The notes: generated by a model not told the origin, from the sequence alone. DNA of 64,000 bases from Aphanothece saxicola GSE-SYN-MK-01-06B (GCA_019359745.1 JAHHGT010000003.1:1-64000), one strand, 5' to 3'; counted from the stretch's first letter, positions 1-8,628 are shown. Numbers and translations are program-made.

Positions 1-1
1 C

Positions 2-52
2 TGCGAAAATAGCTCGATGCCAGGTAAAACTTCCGCTCCATCGCTGCTGTAA
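2..52 (+). CDS. Possible C-terminal end of a gene entering from the left
   Basis: Frame 2 is open from the window edge and ends at TAA (50-52), giving only 16 residues, just before two strong hairpins. A gene end is expected before such a terminator, but nothing in the residues identifies a family. Frame 3 is also open here, so the choice of frame is uncertain. Confidence 0.25.
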   Translation, partial: CENSSMPGKTSAPSLL

Positions 53-65
53 GGCGCGCTGTGAG

Positions 66-115
66 CACCAGCTCTTTGGAGCTGGTGGAAAAGCCACCCT
101 AGGAGGGTGGCTTTT
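66..115 (+). terminator. Double hairpin, intrinsic terminator
   Basis: Two perfect hairpins follow each other. The first has a 9-bp stem (66-74 with 79-87) and a 4-base loop. The second has a 12-bp stem (89-100 with 104-115) starting AAAA and ending TTTT, so it could act in both directions. It closes off whatever gene enters from the left and lies upstream of the YihY gene. Confidence 0.8.
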
Positions 116-274
116 CTATTGGTCGTTGTCTGCAGGCCGGAGAACGGTGGCCGGTGGTCGCTTGCTGGCGCTGCTGGCTGCTCGCTGGTGGCTGGTGGCG
201 TGGCGCCGGGAGCTGCGGACGGCGGGCAGAATGAATGGGTTGACCTGCTTGGCGCTCTTGACGTTGGTCCTGCC

Positions 275-1180
275 GTGAGTTGGCGTCGCCGCTTCCGCCC
301 TATCTGGAAGGCCTATGCCCTGTGGCTGCGCGCGGATTGCGTTGATCTCAGTGCTGCCTTTGCATACCACACGCTCCAATCCTTTTTCCCAGCCCTGTTG
401 ATTGCGCTCTCGGTGGCCTCAAGGCTTCTCGGGCGCGACGTGGAGCGCTTTGACCGCCTGCTGGTCTATGTGGCCCAGGTGCTGCCAGCCTCCGCCCTGC
501 CGGGCTTCGAAGCCACGCTGCAGCGCTTCACCAACCAAGGATTCGGAGCTGGCCTCCTTGGCCTGGTGCTTCTCGCCCTCAGCGCCAGCAACATTTATCT
601 GACACTCCAGCGCGGTGCCGATCGGCTCTGGTGGAACCGGCCTTTTGGGCTCGACAACCTGCGCTGGCAGCAACACGTGGCCCGTTTTGTTGCCCTGCGC
701 CTGAAGGCCCTGTCGCTCATCCTGTTCGTGGGGGTTCTGATCGTCATTGACCAGTTGTTCAGCACCGTGCGGCTGTTCGGATCGAGTGGGTTCCAGGACC
801 AGCTGGAGATCTATCTGCCCAGACCCCTGCTTTGGCTGAGTTCTCTTTCCTTCGGCGTGGACCTGCTCGTTTCCTTGTTGATCAGCTTCGCGGCGACCCT
901 GGTGTTTCTCTGGTTGCTGCCATCGCGCCGTATTCCCTTTCGCCCCTTGATCCCCGGCGCGTTGCTGGTGAGCTGCACTCTGACCCTGACCAACCTGCTG
1001 CTGGGTAGGAGCCTGCTCGCCCTTGGCTTGCGCTTCCAGGCCTATGGGGTCGTGGGCGGGGTGCTGCTGCTGACGCTCTGGGTCTGGTTGGTGGGGGTGG
1101 TTCTGTATTTCGGCCAGTGTTTCAGTGTGGTGCTTTCCGGCGGTGCCGCAGGGGGGCCATCGACACCTCTGCCGCGCTGA
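275..1180 (+). CDS. YihY/virulence factor BrkB family membrane protein
   Basis: This is an integral inner-membrane protein of the YihY (formerly 'ribonuclease BN') family; its transport or envelope role is not settled. About 301 residues contain roughly six hydrophobic segments. The N-terminal part has the family pattern of an alpha-helical region before the first membrane span (LSAAFAYHTLQSFFPALL). The frame is open back to a GTG at 107, but that codon lies inside the terminator hairpin, so I prefer the GTG at 275, which gives a normal basic N-terminus (SWRRRFRP). Three bases separate its end from the next gene, suggesting cotranscription with the two small membrane proteins downstream. Confidence 0.85.
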   Translation: MSWRRRFRPIWKAYALWLRADCVDLSAAFAYHTLQSFFPALLIALSVASRLLGRDVERFDRLLVYVAQVLPASALPGFEATLQRFTNQGFGAGLLGLVLLALSASNIYLTLQRGADRLWWNRPFGLDNLRWQQHVARFVALRLKALSLILFVGVLIVIDQLFSTVRLFGSSGFQDQLEIYLPRPLLWLSSLSFGVDLLVSLLISFAATLVFLWLLPSRRIPFRPLIPGALLVSCTLTLTNLLLGRSLLALGLRFQAYGVVGGVLLLTLWVWLVGVVLYFGQCFSVVLSGGAAGGPSTPLPR

Positions 1181-1182
1181 GG

Positions 1183-1467
1183 ATGGGGTTGTTTCGCGTC
1201 AGGATGGAGGTCGCTTCGATCGAACGACCCTTGGCCAAGCTTTCCCTCCGGATACCGCCATTGGCGGCCAGCCTTGCCCTTGTCTGCATGTCCGTGGGCG
1301 CGGTCGTGCTGATCGGCCTGACCACCCTGGCACTGGTCCCCCTGTTGCTTGGTCTTGGCCTGTTGGCCGCCTGGCTGGTGGCAGCCCTCCTGCTGGGTTG
1401 GGCCGGCCTTGAAGGCCTGGCGGCACTGGAGCGATGGATCGAGAACGACCCGCGCTTCCAGCGTTGA
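1183..1467 (+). CDS. Small hydrophobic membrane protein, unknown function
   Basis: The product has 94 residues: a short basic N-terminus followed by one long or two adjacent transmembrane stretches (residues about 23-72) and a charged tail. An alternative ATG lies at 1204. Its stop codon overlaps the ATG of the next gene by one base (TGATG), so the pair is probably translationally coupled. I do not recognise a family. Confidence 0.6.
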   Translation: MGLFRVRMEVASIERPLAKLSLRIPPLAASLALVCMSVGAVVLIGLTTLALVPLLLGLGLLAAWLVAALLLGWAGLEGLAALERWIENDPRFQR

Positions 1468-1889
1468 TGGAACGTCGCATCCCCTGGCTCTGGATCGGCG
1501 TGGCGGCCGCCTTACTCCTGGTGCCCACCTCGGCGGGCCGGATCCTGCTGGATGTGATCGGGGGACTCACCCTCACCCTCCTCTTCCTGCCGGTGCTGGT
1601 GGTTGGGGTCGCTCTGATCGGCTGGCAGGTGCTCCGCCGACGGCTGCGCACCTGTCCGAACTGTGGATTCAGCAGCCTCGGCACCGAGGCCTGCCCCGCC
1701 TGCGGCAGCGCGTTTGATGGTGTTGATGCGTCTGGAACGGCGCCCAGCGCCACGTCCGGAGCGTTCTTCTGGGGATCTTCTCCCGAAGGGGAGATCGACG
1801 CCCGCGACGTCACCATCAACGTGGAAGCCGTCGATCTGGAGGCCTCCGCCCCCGCAGAGGCTGCCATCAGGGACAGCGAAACCCCCTGA
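1467..1889 (+). CDS. Membrane protein with a zinc ribbon, unknown function
   Basis: The product has 140 residues. Two hydrophobic segments near the N-terminus are followed by a four-cysteine zinc ribbon (CPNCG and CPACG, 13 residues between pairs) and an acidic tail with SSPEGEIDARDVTINVEA. The layout suggests a membrane-anchored protein with a metal-binding cytoplasmic knob. It overlaps the previous gene by one base and is probably the last gene of the YihY operon. Function is not known. Confidence 0.7.
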   Translation: MERRIPWLWIGVAAALLLVPTSAGRILLDVIGGLTLTLLFLPVLVVGVALIGWQVLRRRLRTCPNCGFSSLGTEACPACGSAFDGVDASGTAPSATSGAFFWGSSPEGEIDARDVTINVEAVDLEASAPAEAAIRDSETP

Positions 1890-1898
1890 GGGATCAGC

Positions 1899-2309
1899 TC
1901 ATCCGTTGCTGTCAGGACGTTCCTGGCCCAGGCGAGACAGCTCCAGCAGCCGCCGTTCACGCAGATGCAGGAACAAGGGCGCGCCGAAGGCAAAGGCGAT
2001 CGTGACGCAGCTGAGCAGCACCCAGCCCAGTCCACGCATGCCGAGCCGGCGGCTTTCGCGCACCATCCAGATGGTGACGGCGGTGGCCCCGATCGCCAGA
2101 TCGCTGGACAGGGAACGGGCCGCCGGGTTGGCATTGGCCTGACGGATGAACAGACCCAGATCAAAGGCCGCCCCTTCAGCCCGAATGAAGTCCAGGTTGG
2201 CGAGCCAGGGCAGGATTCCCCCAGCCACGGCCAGGGCCAGATAGAGCCAGGCGATCCAGTTGAGCCCGGCGGTAGGAGCTTGCGGTGAGACGGGTGCTGC
2301 TTCGCTCAT
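1899..2309 (-). CDS. DUF2834-like membrane protein
   Basis: The product has 136 residues with three predicted membrane helices and the motif region NWIAWLYLALAVAGGILPW...FIRAEGAAFDLGLFIRQANANPAARSL that resembles cyanobacterial DUF2834 proteins. The start ATG at 2309 overlaps the xseB stop by four bases (ATGA), so this gene is the distal member of the xseA-xseB transcript. An upstream extension of the frame runs through xseB and is not credible. Family assignment is from memory of the pattern. Confidence 0.75.
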   Translation of the reverse strand: MSEAAPVSPQAPTAGLNWIAWLYLALAVAGGILPWLANLDFIRAEGAAFDLGLFIRQANANPAARSLSSDLAIGATAVTIWMVRESRRLGMRGLGWVLLSCVTIAFAFGAPLFLHLRERRLLELSRLGQERPDSNG

Positions 2310-2608
2310 GGGGCGTAGGGGGTCGGTGCCAGTTCCGGCTGGGTGGGATCCCATTGCATCACCTGCTGTTCCACCTGCTGCAGCACTGACTCGCAACGAT
2401 CGGCGTAGGCCAGGGCCCTGCGGTAGAGATCGGCCATCGACTCCACATCCAGCTCCTCGTCCTGCAGCTGCGCCAGGCAGAGTTCAAGGGCCGTCTGGGA
2501 TTCGCGGAAACTCAGATCCCCGGCCACGGCCACGGCCGAGGCCACGCCGGATGCGGCTTTGGAGGATTCCTGGGGAGAAGGGCTGGATCTGGGGCTGGGT
2601 CTGGCCAT
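2306..2608 (-). CDS. xseB: Exodeoxyribonuclease VII small subunit
   Basis: XseB binds XseA to form exonuclease VII, which degrades single-stranded DNA. The 100-residue product has the typical two-helix core (LSFRESQTALELCLAQLQDEEL then DLYRRALAYADRCESVLQQVEQQV) with a low-complexity N-terminus of about 30 residues that is longer than usual. The ATG at 2608 follows xseA by 35 bases. Its TGA overlaps the ATG of the DUF2834 gene. Confidence 0.88.
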   Translation of the reverse strand: MARPSPRSSPSPQESSKAASGVASAVAVAGDLSFRESQTALELCLAQLQDEELDVESMADLYRRALAYADRCESVLQQVEQQVMQWDPTQPELAPTPYAP

Positions 2609-2643
2609 GGGTTGGGTGGTTGGAGGACAAGGTGGGCAGAGAC

Positions 2644-3858
2644 TCAGCCAGCTGGGGCGGCGCTGTTGCCGGGGGGGGCAGGGGATGGTTCGCTCGCCTG
2701 CACCTGCAGGGACACCCGACCATCCGCCAGCTCGGCGACGACCGCATCGCCTGGTCGCAGCTGAACCACGGAACGCAGCAGGCGTCCGTCGCGATCCCGC
2801 AGCAGGCTGAAGCCCCTGGCGAGGAGGTGCGCCGGAGACAGGGCCCGCAACAGCTGCCGTTGCTGGGCCAGCCACTGCTGCCGCTGTTCCAGCAGACGGT
2901 TCGGATGCAGCCTCTGTAACTGCTCCTGCCGTGTGCTCAGCCGTTGCCGGGCTGAGGCGATGCGAAGAGTGAGGGTGCGCCGCAGGTGGCCGCGTTCCTG
3001 GGCCAGGGAGCGGAGCACCTGGCTGCGTTCCGGCAGCATGGCCACCAGGGCGGCCGTCGGTGTGGCGGCCCGGTAATCGGCCACCAGGTCGGCGATGGTG
3101 ACGTCATCCTCGTGCCCGATCCCGCAGATCACGGGCAGCGGCGACGCCGCCAGGCAGCGGGCCAGCTGCTCGCCGTCGAAGACGGCCAGATCCTCCCGGC
3201 TGCCACCGCCGCGGGCCAGTACCAGGGCTTCGATGCCGAGGCTGGCGGCGTGACGGCAGACGCTCTCGATGGCAGCGGCGATCTGGGATTCCACGTTCCC
3301 CTGGACCGGGATCGGCACCACCAGCAAGTCCGTGGCGGGCCAGCGCTCGCGGGCCGTGCGCAGCATGTCGGCCAGGGCGGCGCTGGGCACGCTGGTGAGC
3401 AGGGCGATGCGGCGGGGCCAGGCCGGCAGCGCGCGCTTGCGTTCAGGATCGAACAGTCCTTCCGGCTCCAGCCGGCTGCGCACCTGCTCGAACTGACGCA
3501 GAACGGTGGTCAGGCTGGGGCGCACATCCAGCACCTGAACGGTGAGGCTGGCCCGGGCGGCCCAGAAGTTGAGCTTGCCGACCACCACCACCCCATCGCC
3601 TTCCTGGGGAATGAAGCTGAGTTTCTGCAGCTGGGAGGACCAGATCACCCCCTGGATGCTGGCCTGTCCATCGACCAGGCTCAGCCAGAGATGGCCCTTC
3701 TTCTGCTGGGGACGGCCCACGGTGGCCTCCAGCAGGAAGCGAGGCGCGAATCCCCTCTCCAGCAACGTGCCGATGGCCTGGTTGAGCTCGGCGACCGTGA
3801 AACGGGGGATGCCGTCGTGCTGGCCGCTAGAGGCGGTGATGCCAGGGACCGTGAGCAT
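2644..3858 (-). CDS. xseA: Exodeoxyribonuclease VII large subunit
   Basis: XseA is the catalytic subunit of exonuclease VII. The 404-residue product has an N-terminal OB-fold (about residues 15-105) and the XseA catalytic region, with recognisable blocks PRRIALLTSVPSAALADM, LARGGGSREDLAVFD and PVICGIGHEDDVTIADLVADYRAATPTAA. It ends with the usual coiled region. Length is slightly short of many XseA proteins. The ATG at 3858 lies five bases after the stop of a small membrane protein gene. Confidence 0.95.
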   Translation of the reverse strand: MLTVPGITASSGQHDGIPRFTVAELNQAIGTLLERGFAPRFLLEATVGRPQQKKGHLWLSLVDGQASIQGVIWSSQLQKLSFIPQEGDGVVVVGKLNFWAARASLTVQVLDVRPSLTTVLRQFEQVRSRLEPEGLFDPERKRALPAWPRRIALLTSVPSAALADMLRTARERWPATDLLVVPIPVQGNVESQIAAAIESVCRHAASLGIEALVLARGGGSREDLAVFDGEQLARCLAASPLPVICGIGHEDDVTIADLVADYRAATPTAALVAMLPERSQVLRSLAQERGHLRRTLTLRIASARQRLSTRQEQLQRLHPNRLLEQRQQWLAQQRQLLRALSPAHLLARGFSLLRDRDGRLLRSVVQLRPGDAVVAELADGRVSLQVQASEPSPAPPGNSAAPAG

Positions 3859-3862
3859 GGGG

Positions 3863-4057
3863 TCAGTGCTGGAGCTTGCGGTAGCAGAGCCACCAGTAGA
3901 AGCTCAGGAGGCCCGCCACCAGGGCAACGATCCGTCCGATGGGGTGGTCCAGGCGAATCAGGCCGGCTCCGGCGATCACAAGCGCGCTGCTCAGCAGCCT
4001 GGAGCCGTCGCGGCGGTTGCCGACATAGAACCGGGAAGCGGCGGCGGTCGGTGCCAT
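3863..4057 (-). CDS. Small two-helix membrane protein
   Basis: The 64-residue product has two hydrophobic segments separated by a charged turn (LIRLDHPIGRIV) and ends KLQH. It lies four bases upstream of xseA on the same strand and is probably cotranscribed. I recognise it only as a small conserved-looking membrane protein; no function can be assigned. Confidence 0.6.
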   Translation of the reverse strand: MAPTAAASRFYVGNRRDGSRLLSSALVIAGAGLIRLDHPIGRIVALVAGLLSFYWWLCYRKLQH

Positions 4058-4110
4058 CGGGGGGCGTAAGGCTGGAAGCCACCCAACCTAGGGCCGCAGC
4101 CGGGGTCATG

Positions 4111-4136
4111 AAAAAGCCGCCGGGGGACCGGCGGCC
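4111..4136 (-). terminator. Rho-independent terminator of the hli gene
   Basis: Read on the minus strand this is an 8-bp GC-only stem (GCCGCCGG with CCGGCGGC), a short C-rich loop and a T5 tract. It lies 51 bases beyond the stop of the high-light-inducible protein gene and separates it from the xse transcript. Confidence 0.85.
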
Positions 4137-4187
4137 TTCGCCACGGACACGGTTCAGGAGGGAACGGGCTGGCTTGGCAGCCGGCCT

Positions 4188-4334
4188 TCAACCGAGGCCG
4201 ACCTGGGCCAGAATGCCTTGGCCGGTGAGAATTTCGGTCGCCAGGCCGATCACGAAGCCCATCATGGCCAGGCGGCCGTTCCAGGTTTCGGCGAAGTTGA
4301 CGAAACCGAAGCGGGGCTGGGAAGCGTCAGACAT
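4188..4334 (-). CDS. High-light-inducible protein (Hlip), chlorophyll-binding
   Basis: Hlips are one-helix thylakoid proteins of the chlorophyll a/b-binding superfamily that bind chlorophyll and carotenoid and help photosystem repair and photoprotection. The 48-residue product carries the diagnostic motif ETWNGRLAMMGFVIGLATEI, with the Glu and Asn/Arg ligands in place. The ATG at 4332-4334 gives a normal short N-terminus. The longer open frame upstream is antisense to the HAD phosphatase gene and is rejected. The gene is monocistronic, with its own terminator. Confidence 0.93.
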   Translation of the reverse strand: MSDASQPRFGFVNFAETWNGRLAMMGFVIGLATEILTGQGILAQVGLG

Positions 4335-4445
4335 GGAAGGAACCCTTGGAAGAGCCCTCACTGTAACGAAACATGGAGGGATCTTGACAGTGCCAAAGAC
4401 TACAAACTCGGGTGTGGGTTGCACGGTTGACAGTCGTGCGCTGCG

Positions 4446-5321
4446 GTGGGCTTGAAGACGATGCCGACCTGCGGCCCTGGCCGGGGTTTCCTCTGGGGGC
4501 CTGGAACCGAGGAGCAGCGTCGGGCGCCCCGGGCCCACTTCCAGCAGCACCTCAAGGCGCCGCTGCCCGCGGCGACAGAGCTGGTGCTGGTCACCGATCT
4601 CGATGGAACCCTGCTGGAGGGGACCGTCCCGAACCGCCGTCGCCTCTACGGCTGGCTGGGTTCCCAGCGCCACCGGATCCTGCAGGTCTTCAGCACCGGC
4701 CGGGACCTGCGTTCCGTCGCCCGGCTGCTGGCCGCCGAGGCCTCCCTTGGCCTCCATCCCCCCCACCTGGTGATCGGTGATGTGGGTTGCACGGTGGCCT
4801 GTGGTGCCTCCCTCACCCCCTCGCCCCTGGCCCTGGAGCCAATCGAGGCCCTCTGGCGAGGGCGGGCGGCACGGGTGCTGCCCCTGCTGGCGGGCCTCCC
4901 GGGTCTCTCCGCCGAGCCCCTCAGCAGCGATCGGCGTCTGGCCTATGCCATCGACCCCCGCCGGCTCGATCGCAGCCGATTGCCGGCGATCGAGGCCCAT
5001 GGGGTCGATTGCCTTGTCTCGGGCGACAAGTACCTCGACGTGCTGCCGGCTGGTGTCAACAAGGGCAGCACCCTGCTGGGGTTGCTGGAGTGGCTGGAGC
5101 TGGATCCCGCCCTGGTGGTCACGGCGGGGGATTCCCTCAACGATCTGGCCATGTTCGAAACGGGGCTTCAGAGCGTGATGGTGGGCAATGCCGAGCCCGG
5201 CCTGGTGCGCGCCCTGCCGGGCCTGCCTCGCACCTACCGCGCCCGGGGCCATGGCGGCGCGGGCATCCTCGAGGGTCTGCGCCATTTCGGCTTCGGCCAT
5301 CTGTTGGCCGGTCTGGCCTGA
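4446..5321 (+). CDS. HAD-IIB (sucrose-phosphatase-like) phosphatase
   Basis: The protein of about 290 residues has HAD motif I (VLVTDLDGTLLEG, residues about 47-59), motif II region (VFSTGRDL), a conserved Lys region (GVNKGSTLLGLLEWL) and motif IV (VTAGDSLNDLAMFETG). The layout matches the sucrose-phosphate / mannosyl-3-phosphoglycerate phosphatase group, so dephosphorylation of a compatible-solute precursor is a reasonable inference. No partner glycosyltransferase is adjacent. The start may be 4446 or 4461; the first 35 residues are not part of the domain. Confidence 0.82.
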   Translation: MGLKTMPTCGPGRGFLWGPGTEEQRRAPRAHFQQHLKAPLPAATELVLVTDLDGTLLEGTVPNRRRLYGWLGSQRHRILQVFSTGRDLRSVARLLAAEASLGLHPPHLVIGDVGCTVACGASLTPSPLALEPIEALWRGRAARVLPLLAGLPGLSAEPLSSDRRLAYAIDPRRLDRSRLPAIEAHGVDCLVSGDKYLDVLPAGVNKGSTLLGLLEWLELDPALVVTAGDSLNDLAMFETGLQSVMVGNAEPGLVRALPGLPRTYRARGHGGAGILEGLRHFGFGHLLAGLA

Positions 5322-5364
5322 AGGACCTTGGCTGAGCAGGCCTCGTCCGGGCAGACCAGCTGGA

Positions 5365-7893
5365 TCAACGCTCCGGGGCCTGGCCGTCACGCCTCTCCCG
5401 CGCCAGGGCGGCCTTGGTGCGGGCGCTGGCGATGCCCTGGCGGGGATCCTCGGGCCAGGGGTGGCGGGGGTAACGGCCGCGCAGCTCCCGGCGCACCTCG
5501 GCGTAGCCCTGGCTCCAGAAGCCGGCCAGGTCGCTGGTGACCGCCGCCGGGCGTCCCGCGGGAGACAGCAGCTCCACCCGCACCGCCAGCCGGCCGTCCA
5601 GCACCGTCGGCCCTTCGAGACAGCCGAACATCTCCTGCACTTTCACCGCCAGTACCGGGGTGCCGCTGCTGTAGTCCAACGGCACCCGACGGCCGGAGGG
5701 GACCGGCTGGGTGAGGGGCAACAGCCGCTCCAGCTCCCGGCGCAGGGACCAGTCCAGATCGCCCCAGAGGATCTCGGCCAGGTCCAGTCGCTGCAGATCC
5801 TGAAGACTGCGCAGTCCGCCCAGGTGGGGGCCCAGCCAGGACTCTGGATCCTGCCGCAGCCGCTCCGGCGAACGGTCAGGCCAGGGCGCCCCCAGGTGAC
5901 GGTGGGCCAGCATCAGACGCTGCTGCAGCTGGCGGCTGCTGCGGCACCAGGGCAGCACGTCCAACCCCAGACTCTCCAGACCCTCGAGCAGCGCCCGCTC
6001 CACCACCTCCCCTGTGGCATCGGGCCAGGGGCGCCGCTCCAGCACCAGGGCCCCGGCGCGCCGCAGCCGCTCGCAGCGCACCCGTTGGTCGTTGCCATCC
6101 CAGCGGGCTTCGCTGCACTCCTCGATCCCATCGGCCAGCAGCTCTTCGAGTCCCTGACGGGACAGGGCCACCGCCAGCCGCACCCGGGCCTCCTGACCCT
6201 GGCCGTCGACACTGGCGATCGCCAGGGCTTCGGCGCCGGCGAGGGGGTCCCCCGGGGGCAGAACGGCGCCGCGACCGCAGCGCATCAGAAAGCGCCCATC
6301 CCCCCGGCCCCGGCCCATGGCCAACCGCTCCGGGTAGGCCCAGCCCAGCAGCTGGGCTGCCCGGGCGTCCTCGCAGCCGGAGAGGCTGGGCGCCGACACC
6401 CGTGGGGCCTGTCTGTCCTTGAGCTGGCGCAGCAGCTGGTCTTGGAGGTCTCGCCAGGGACGCCGGGCGCCCGTGCGACGCAGCCAATCCAGGCGCCGCA
6501 TCAGATCGCTGCCCGCCTCGCGGTGATCGAGGGGATCCCGTTCGCTCAGCAGCACGGCCACGGCACTGGCCTGGGATTCCCAGCCCCGTTCCCTGGCCCG
6601 CAGCAGCATGTGGGCCAGGCGTGGATGGACCCCCAGCCGGGCCATCGCCCGGCCGTGGCCGGTGATGCGCCCGTCACCGTCGATGGCCCCCAGCTGCCCC
6701 AGCAGGCTGCGGGCCTCAGCCAGGGAACGGCGGGGGGGCGCCGTGAGCCAGGGAAGGGTGTCGTCCGGCGCGCCGCCCCATTCCGCCAGTTGCAGGGCAA
6801 TCGGCAGAGGGTCGACTTCCAGCAGTTCCGGGGGGTCGAAGGCGGGGCGCCGCTGCTGCTCCGCCGGGGACCAGAGTCGCAGGCAGTGGCCGGGCCCGAG
6901 CCGGCCGGCCCGGCCCCGGCGCTGCTCGGCACTGGCCTGGCTGGCGGGCTGGGTGACCAGGCCGTCCATGCCCGTGGCCGGATCGAAGCGACTCAGGCGG
7001 CTCAGGCCGCTGTCGATCACCAGGGTCACCCCCGCAATCGTGAGCGAACTTTCTGCCACCGCCGTGGCCAGCACCACCTTGCCGGCCGCCTGGTGGGTGG
7101 CCGCGATGGCCCGCCCCTGGGCCGCCAGCGGCAGCTGGCCATGCAGCAGAACGCAGTCGACGTCGGCCCCCCAGGCGGTGGCTTCGATGGCCCGGCGCGT
7201 CGTCTCCAGCTCCCCCAGGCCCGGCAGGAACACCAGGACGGTGCCCCGGGGCTGGGGCTGGTCCAGCCAGTGGCCTTCGAGGGCCCGCAGCACCTGGCGC
7301 TCCAGCCGCTCCTCCTGCCGTGGCGGCTGATAGGCCACCGTCACCGGATGGCTGCGGCCCTCGCAGCTGATCACCCTGGCCCCATCCAGCTCGGCGGCCA
7401 AGGGTTCCAGATCGAGGGTGGCCGACATCACCAGCAGCCGCAGTTCCGGGCGCAGCAGGCTGCGGGCCTGACGCACGAGGGCGAGGGCCAGATCCGCCTC
7501 GGCCTGGCGCTCATGGAATTCATCGAAGATCACGTAGGCCACCCCTTCGAGGGCAGGATCGGCCTGAAGCCGGCGCAGGAACAGGCCGGCGGTGACCACC
7601 TCCAGTCGGGTGGCCGCCGAGGTGCGCGACTCCAGCCGCACGCTGTAGCCCACCCGGCCGCCGAGGGGTTCCCCGAGGTTGGCCGCCAGGCGTTCGGCGG
7701 CGGAGCGGGCCGCCAGCCGGCGCGGCTCCAGCATCAGGAGCCGGCCCTCCTGGCCGAAGGCTTCGAGCAGGGCGAGGGGGACGCGGGTGGTTTTACCGGC
7801 GCCGGGTTCGGCCTGGAGCAGCAGGGTGGACCCGGGCCCGAGGGCGGCGGTGATGGCCGCGAGGCGGCCATCAATGGGCAGGGACGACGTCAG
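5365..7893 (-). CDS. hrpB: ATP-dependent helicase HrpB (apparent CTG start)
   Basis: HrpB is a DEAH-box superfamily 2 helicase. The 842-codon reading frame contains Walker A (GAGKT, residues 31-35), the DEFH box, SAT (VMSATLD), the helicase C-domain (EQRRGRAGRLGPGHCLRLW) and the HrpB-specific C-terminal region. The first ATG (7734) lies downstream of Walker A and cannot be the start. Between the upstream in-frame stop and Walker A there is no ATG, GTG or TTG. The best candidate is CTG at 7891-7893, which overlaps the TGA of the preceding gene as CTGA and gives the normal N-terminus LTSSLPID. A sequencing error or ATT start (7 codons in) are alternatives. Confidence 0.9.
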   Translation of the reverse strand: MTSSLPIDGRLAAITAALGPGSTLLLQAEPGAGKTTRVPLALLEAFGQEGRLLMLEPRRLAARSAAERLAANLGEPLGGRVGYSVRLESRTSAATRLEVVTAGLFLRRLQADPALEGVAYVIFDEFHERQAEADLALALVRQARSLLRPELRLLVMSATLDLEPLAAELDGARVISCEGRSHPVTVAYQPPRQEERLERQVLRALEGHWLDQPQPRGTVLVFLPGLGELETTRRAIEATAWGADVDCVLLHGQLPLAAQGRAIAATHQAAGKVVLATAVAESSLTIAGVTLVIDSGLSRLSRFDPATGMDGLVTQPASQASAEQRRGRAGRLGPGHCLRLWSPAEQQRRPAFDPPELLEVDPLPIALQLAEWGGAPDDTLPWLTAPPRRSLAEARSLLGQLGAIDGDGRITGHGRAMARLGVHPRLAHMLLRARERGWESQASAVAVLLSERDPLDHREAGSDLMRRLDWLRRTGARRPWRDLQDQLLRQLKDRQAPRVSAPSLSGCEDARAAQLLGWAYPERLAMGRGRGDGRFLMRCGRGAVLPPGDPLAGAEALAIASVDGQGQEARVRLAVALSRQGLEELLADGIEECSEARWDGNDQRVRCERLRRAGALVLERRPWPDATGEVVERALLEGLESLGLDVLPWCRSSRQLQQRLMLAHRHLGAPWPDRSPERLRQDPESWLGPHLGGLRSLQDLQRLDLAEILWGDLDWSLRRELERLLPLTQPVPSGRRVPLDYSSGTPVLAVKVQEMFGCLEGPTVLDGRLAVRVELLSPAGRPAAVTSDLAGFWSQGYAEVRRELRGRYPRHPWPEDPRQGIASARTKAALARERRDGQAPER

Positions 7894-8276
7894 CGCACGT
7901 GGCGGAGGCCGTCCACCGGGTGGTAGGCCTCACCGGTGGTTTCCTCGTAGACGATCGCCGGCAGACCCGTTTCGAACATGGTCTGCAGGGCCTCCTTGAG
8001 ATAGGGGTTCCAGCCCCCTGTGGTGACCTTGCCGTGACGCACCGTCCAGTCCCAGGTGCCCTGGAGATCGCGGGGAATGCGGCCCTCCCGATCCCGCCGG
8101 GCCACCAGGTCCTGGGATTCGACGATGCCCACCAGGATCGGGTCCTTCCCGTAGGACGGCGTGATGCTCAGCTCTAGCCGGATGGGATCGTCCTTCACCA
8201 TCTTGAGGCGAAAACGAGGTGGCAACTTCAGTGCCCCGAGCACGGCCGCCACGATTCGCGTTCTCTGATCCACCAT
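7890..8276 (-). CDS. Conserved hypothetical protein, 128 aa
   Basis: This soluble protein has no membrane segment or signal peptide. It begins VDQRTRIVAAVLGALKLPPRF and has a mixed alpha/beta look with several charged motifs (KDDPIRLELSITPSYGKDP, RDLQGTWDWTVRHG). The ATG at 8276 has no competitor. It lies directly upstream of hrpB with a 4-base stop/start overlap. No function is recognised. Confidence 0.75.
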   Translation of the reverse strand: MVDQRTRIVAAVLGALKLPPRFRLKMVKDDPIRLELSITPSYGKDPILVGIVESQDLVARRDREGRIPRDLQGTWDWTVRHGKVTTGGWNPYLKEALQTMFETGLPAIVYEETTGEAYHPVDGLRHVR

Positions 8277-8337
8277 CGATCTCCGCCTTTGAGCGCGTTC
8301 ACCTCAGGGAGCCTATTCAGCGGCCGGCCTGGCGTGG

Positions 8338-8628
8338 TCAGTTCGGATCGGCGGGGAAGGCGGGCTGCTCGTTGTCGCCACTGAAGCGAACGGTCAGCAG
8401 GTCTTCCTGGGTGAGCTGGCCATCGGCGTCGAGGAGCTCCGGATGGATGGTGAGCCGACCGGTGCGATCACCAACTGGGCCGTCTTGGTTGTCAGCGGCC
8501 GCCTCCGCATCGCCTGGCCGCGGCACGGCGCCAAACCCCCGTCCCATGACCCGGAACGCCTGCCAGAGAAGCAGAACGAAGCAGGCTCCATAAAGGATCG
8601 GGAAGATCTGCGAGAGGAGGGAGGTCAT
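8338..8628 (-). CDS. DUF2973-like membrane-anchored protein
   Basis: The 96-residue product has one N-terminal transmembrane helix (SQIFPILYGACFVLLLWQAF) and a conserved tail TGRLTIHPELLDADGQLTQEDLLTVRFSG typical of cyanobacterial DUF2973 proteins. I prefer the ATG at 8628 (MTSLLSQ) over 8649. Function is unknown; the family is largely restricted to cyanobacteria. It lies downstream of a 34-residue membrane peptide gene. Confidence 0.82.
   Translation of the reverse strand: MTSLLSQIFPILYGACFVLLLWQAFRVMGRGFGAVPRPGDAEAAADNQDGPVGDRTGRLTIHPELLDADGQLTQEDLLTVRFSGDNEQPAFPADPN

Noticed and set aside
107-274. Upstream extension of the YihY frame from GTG 107
   Set aside because: The GTG lies inside the terminator hairpin and the added residues have no family similarity.
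5188-7926. 912-residue plus-strand open frame
   Set aside because: It is antisense to hrpB; Gln/Pro/His/Gly-rich composition is typical of the reverse frame of a GC-rich gene.
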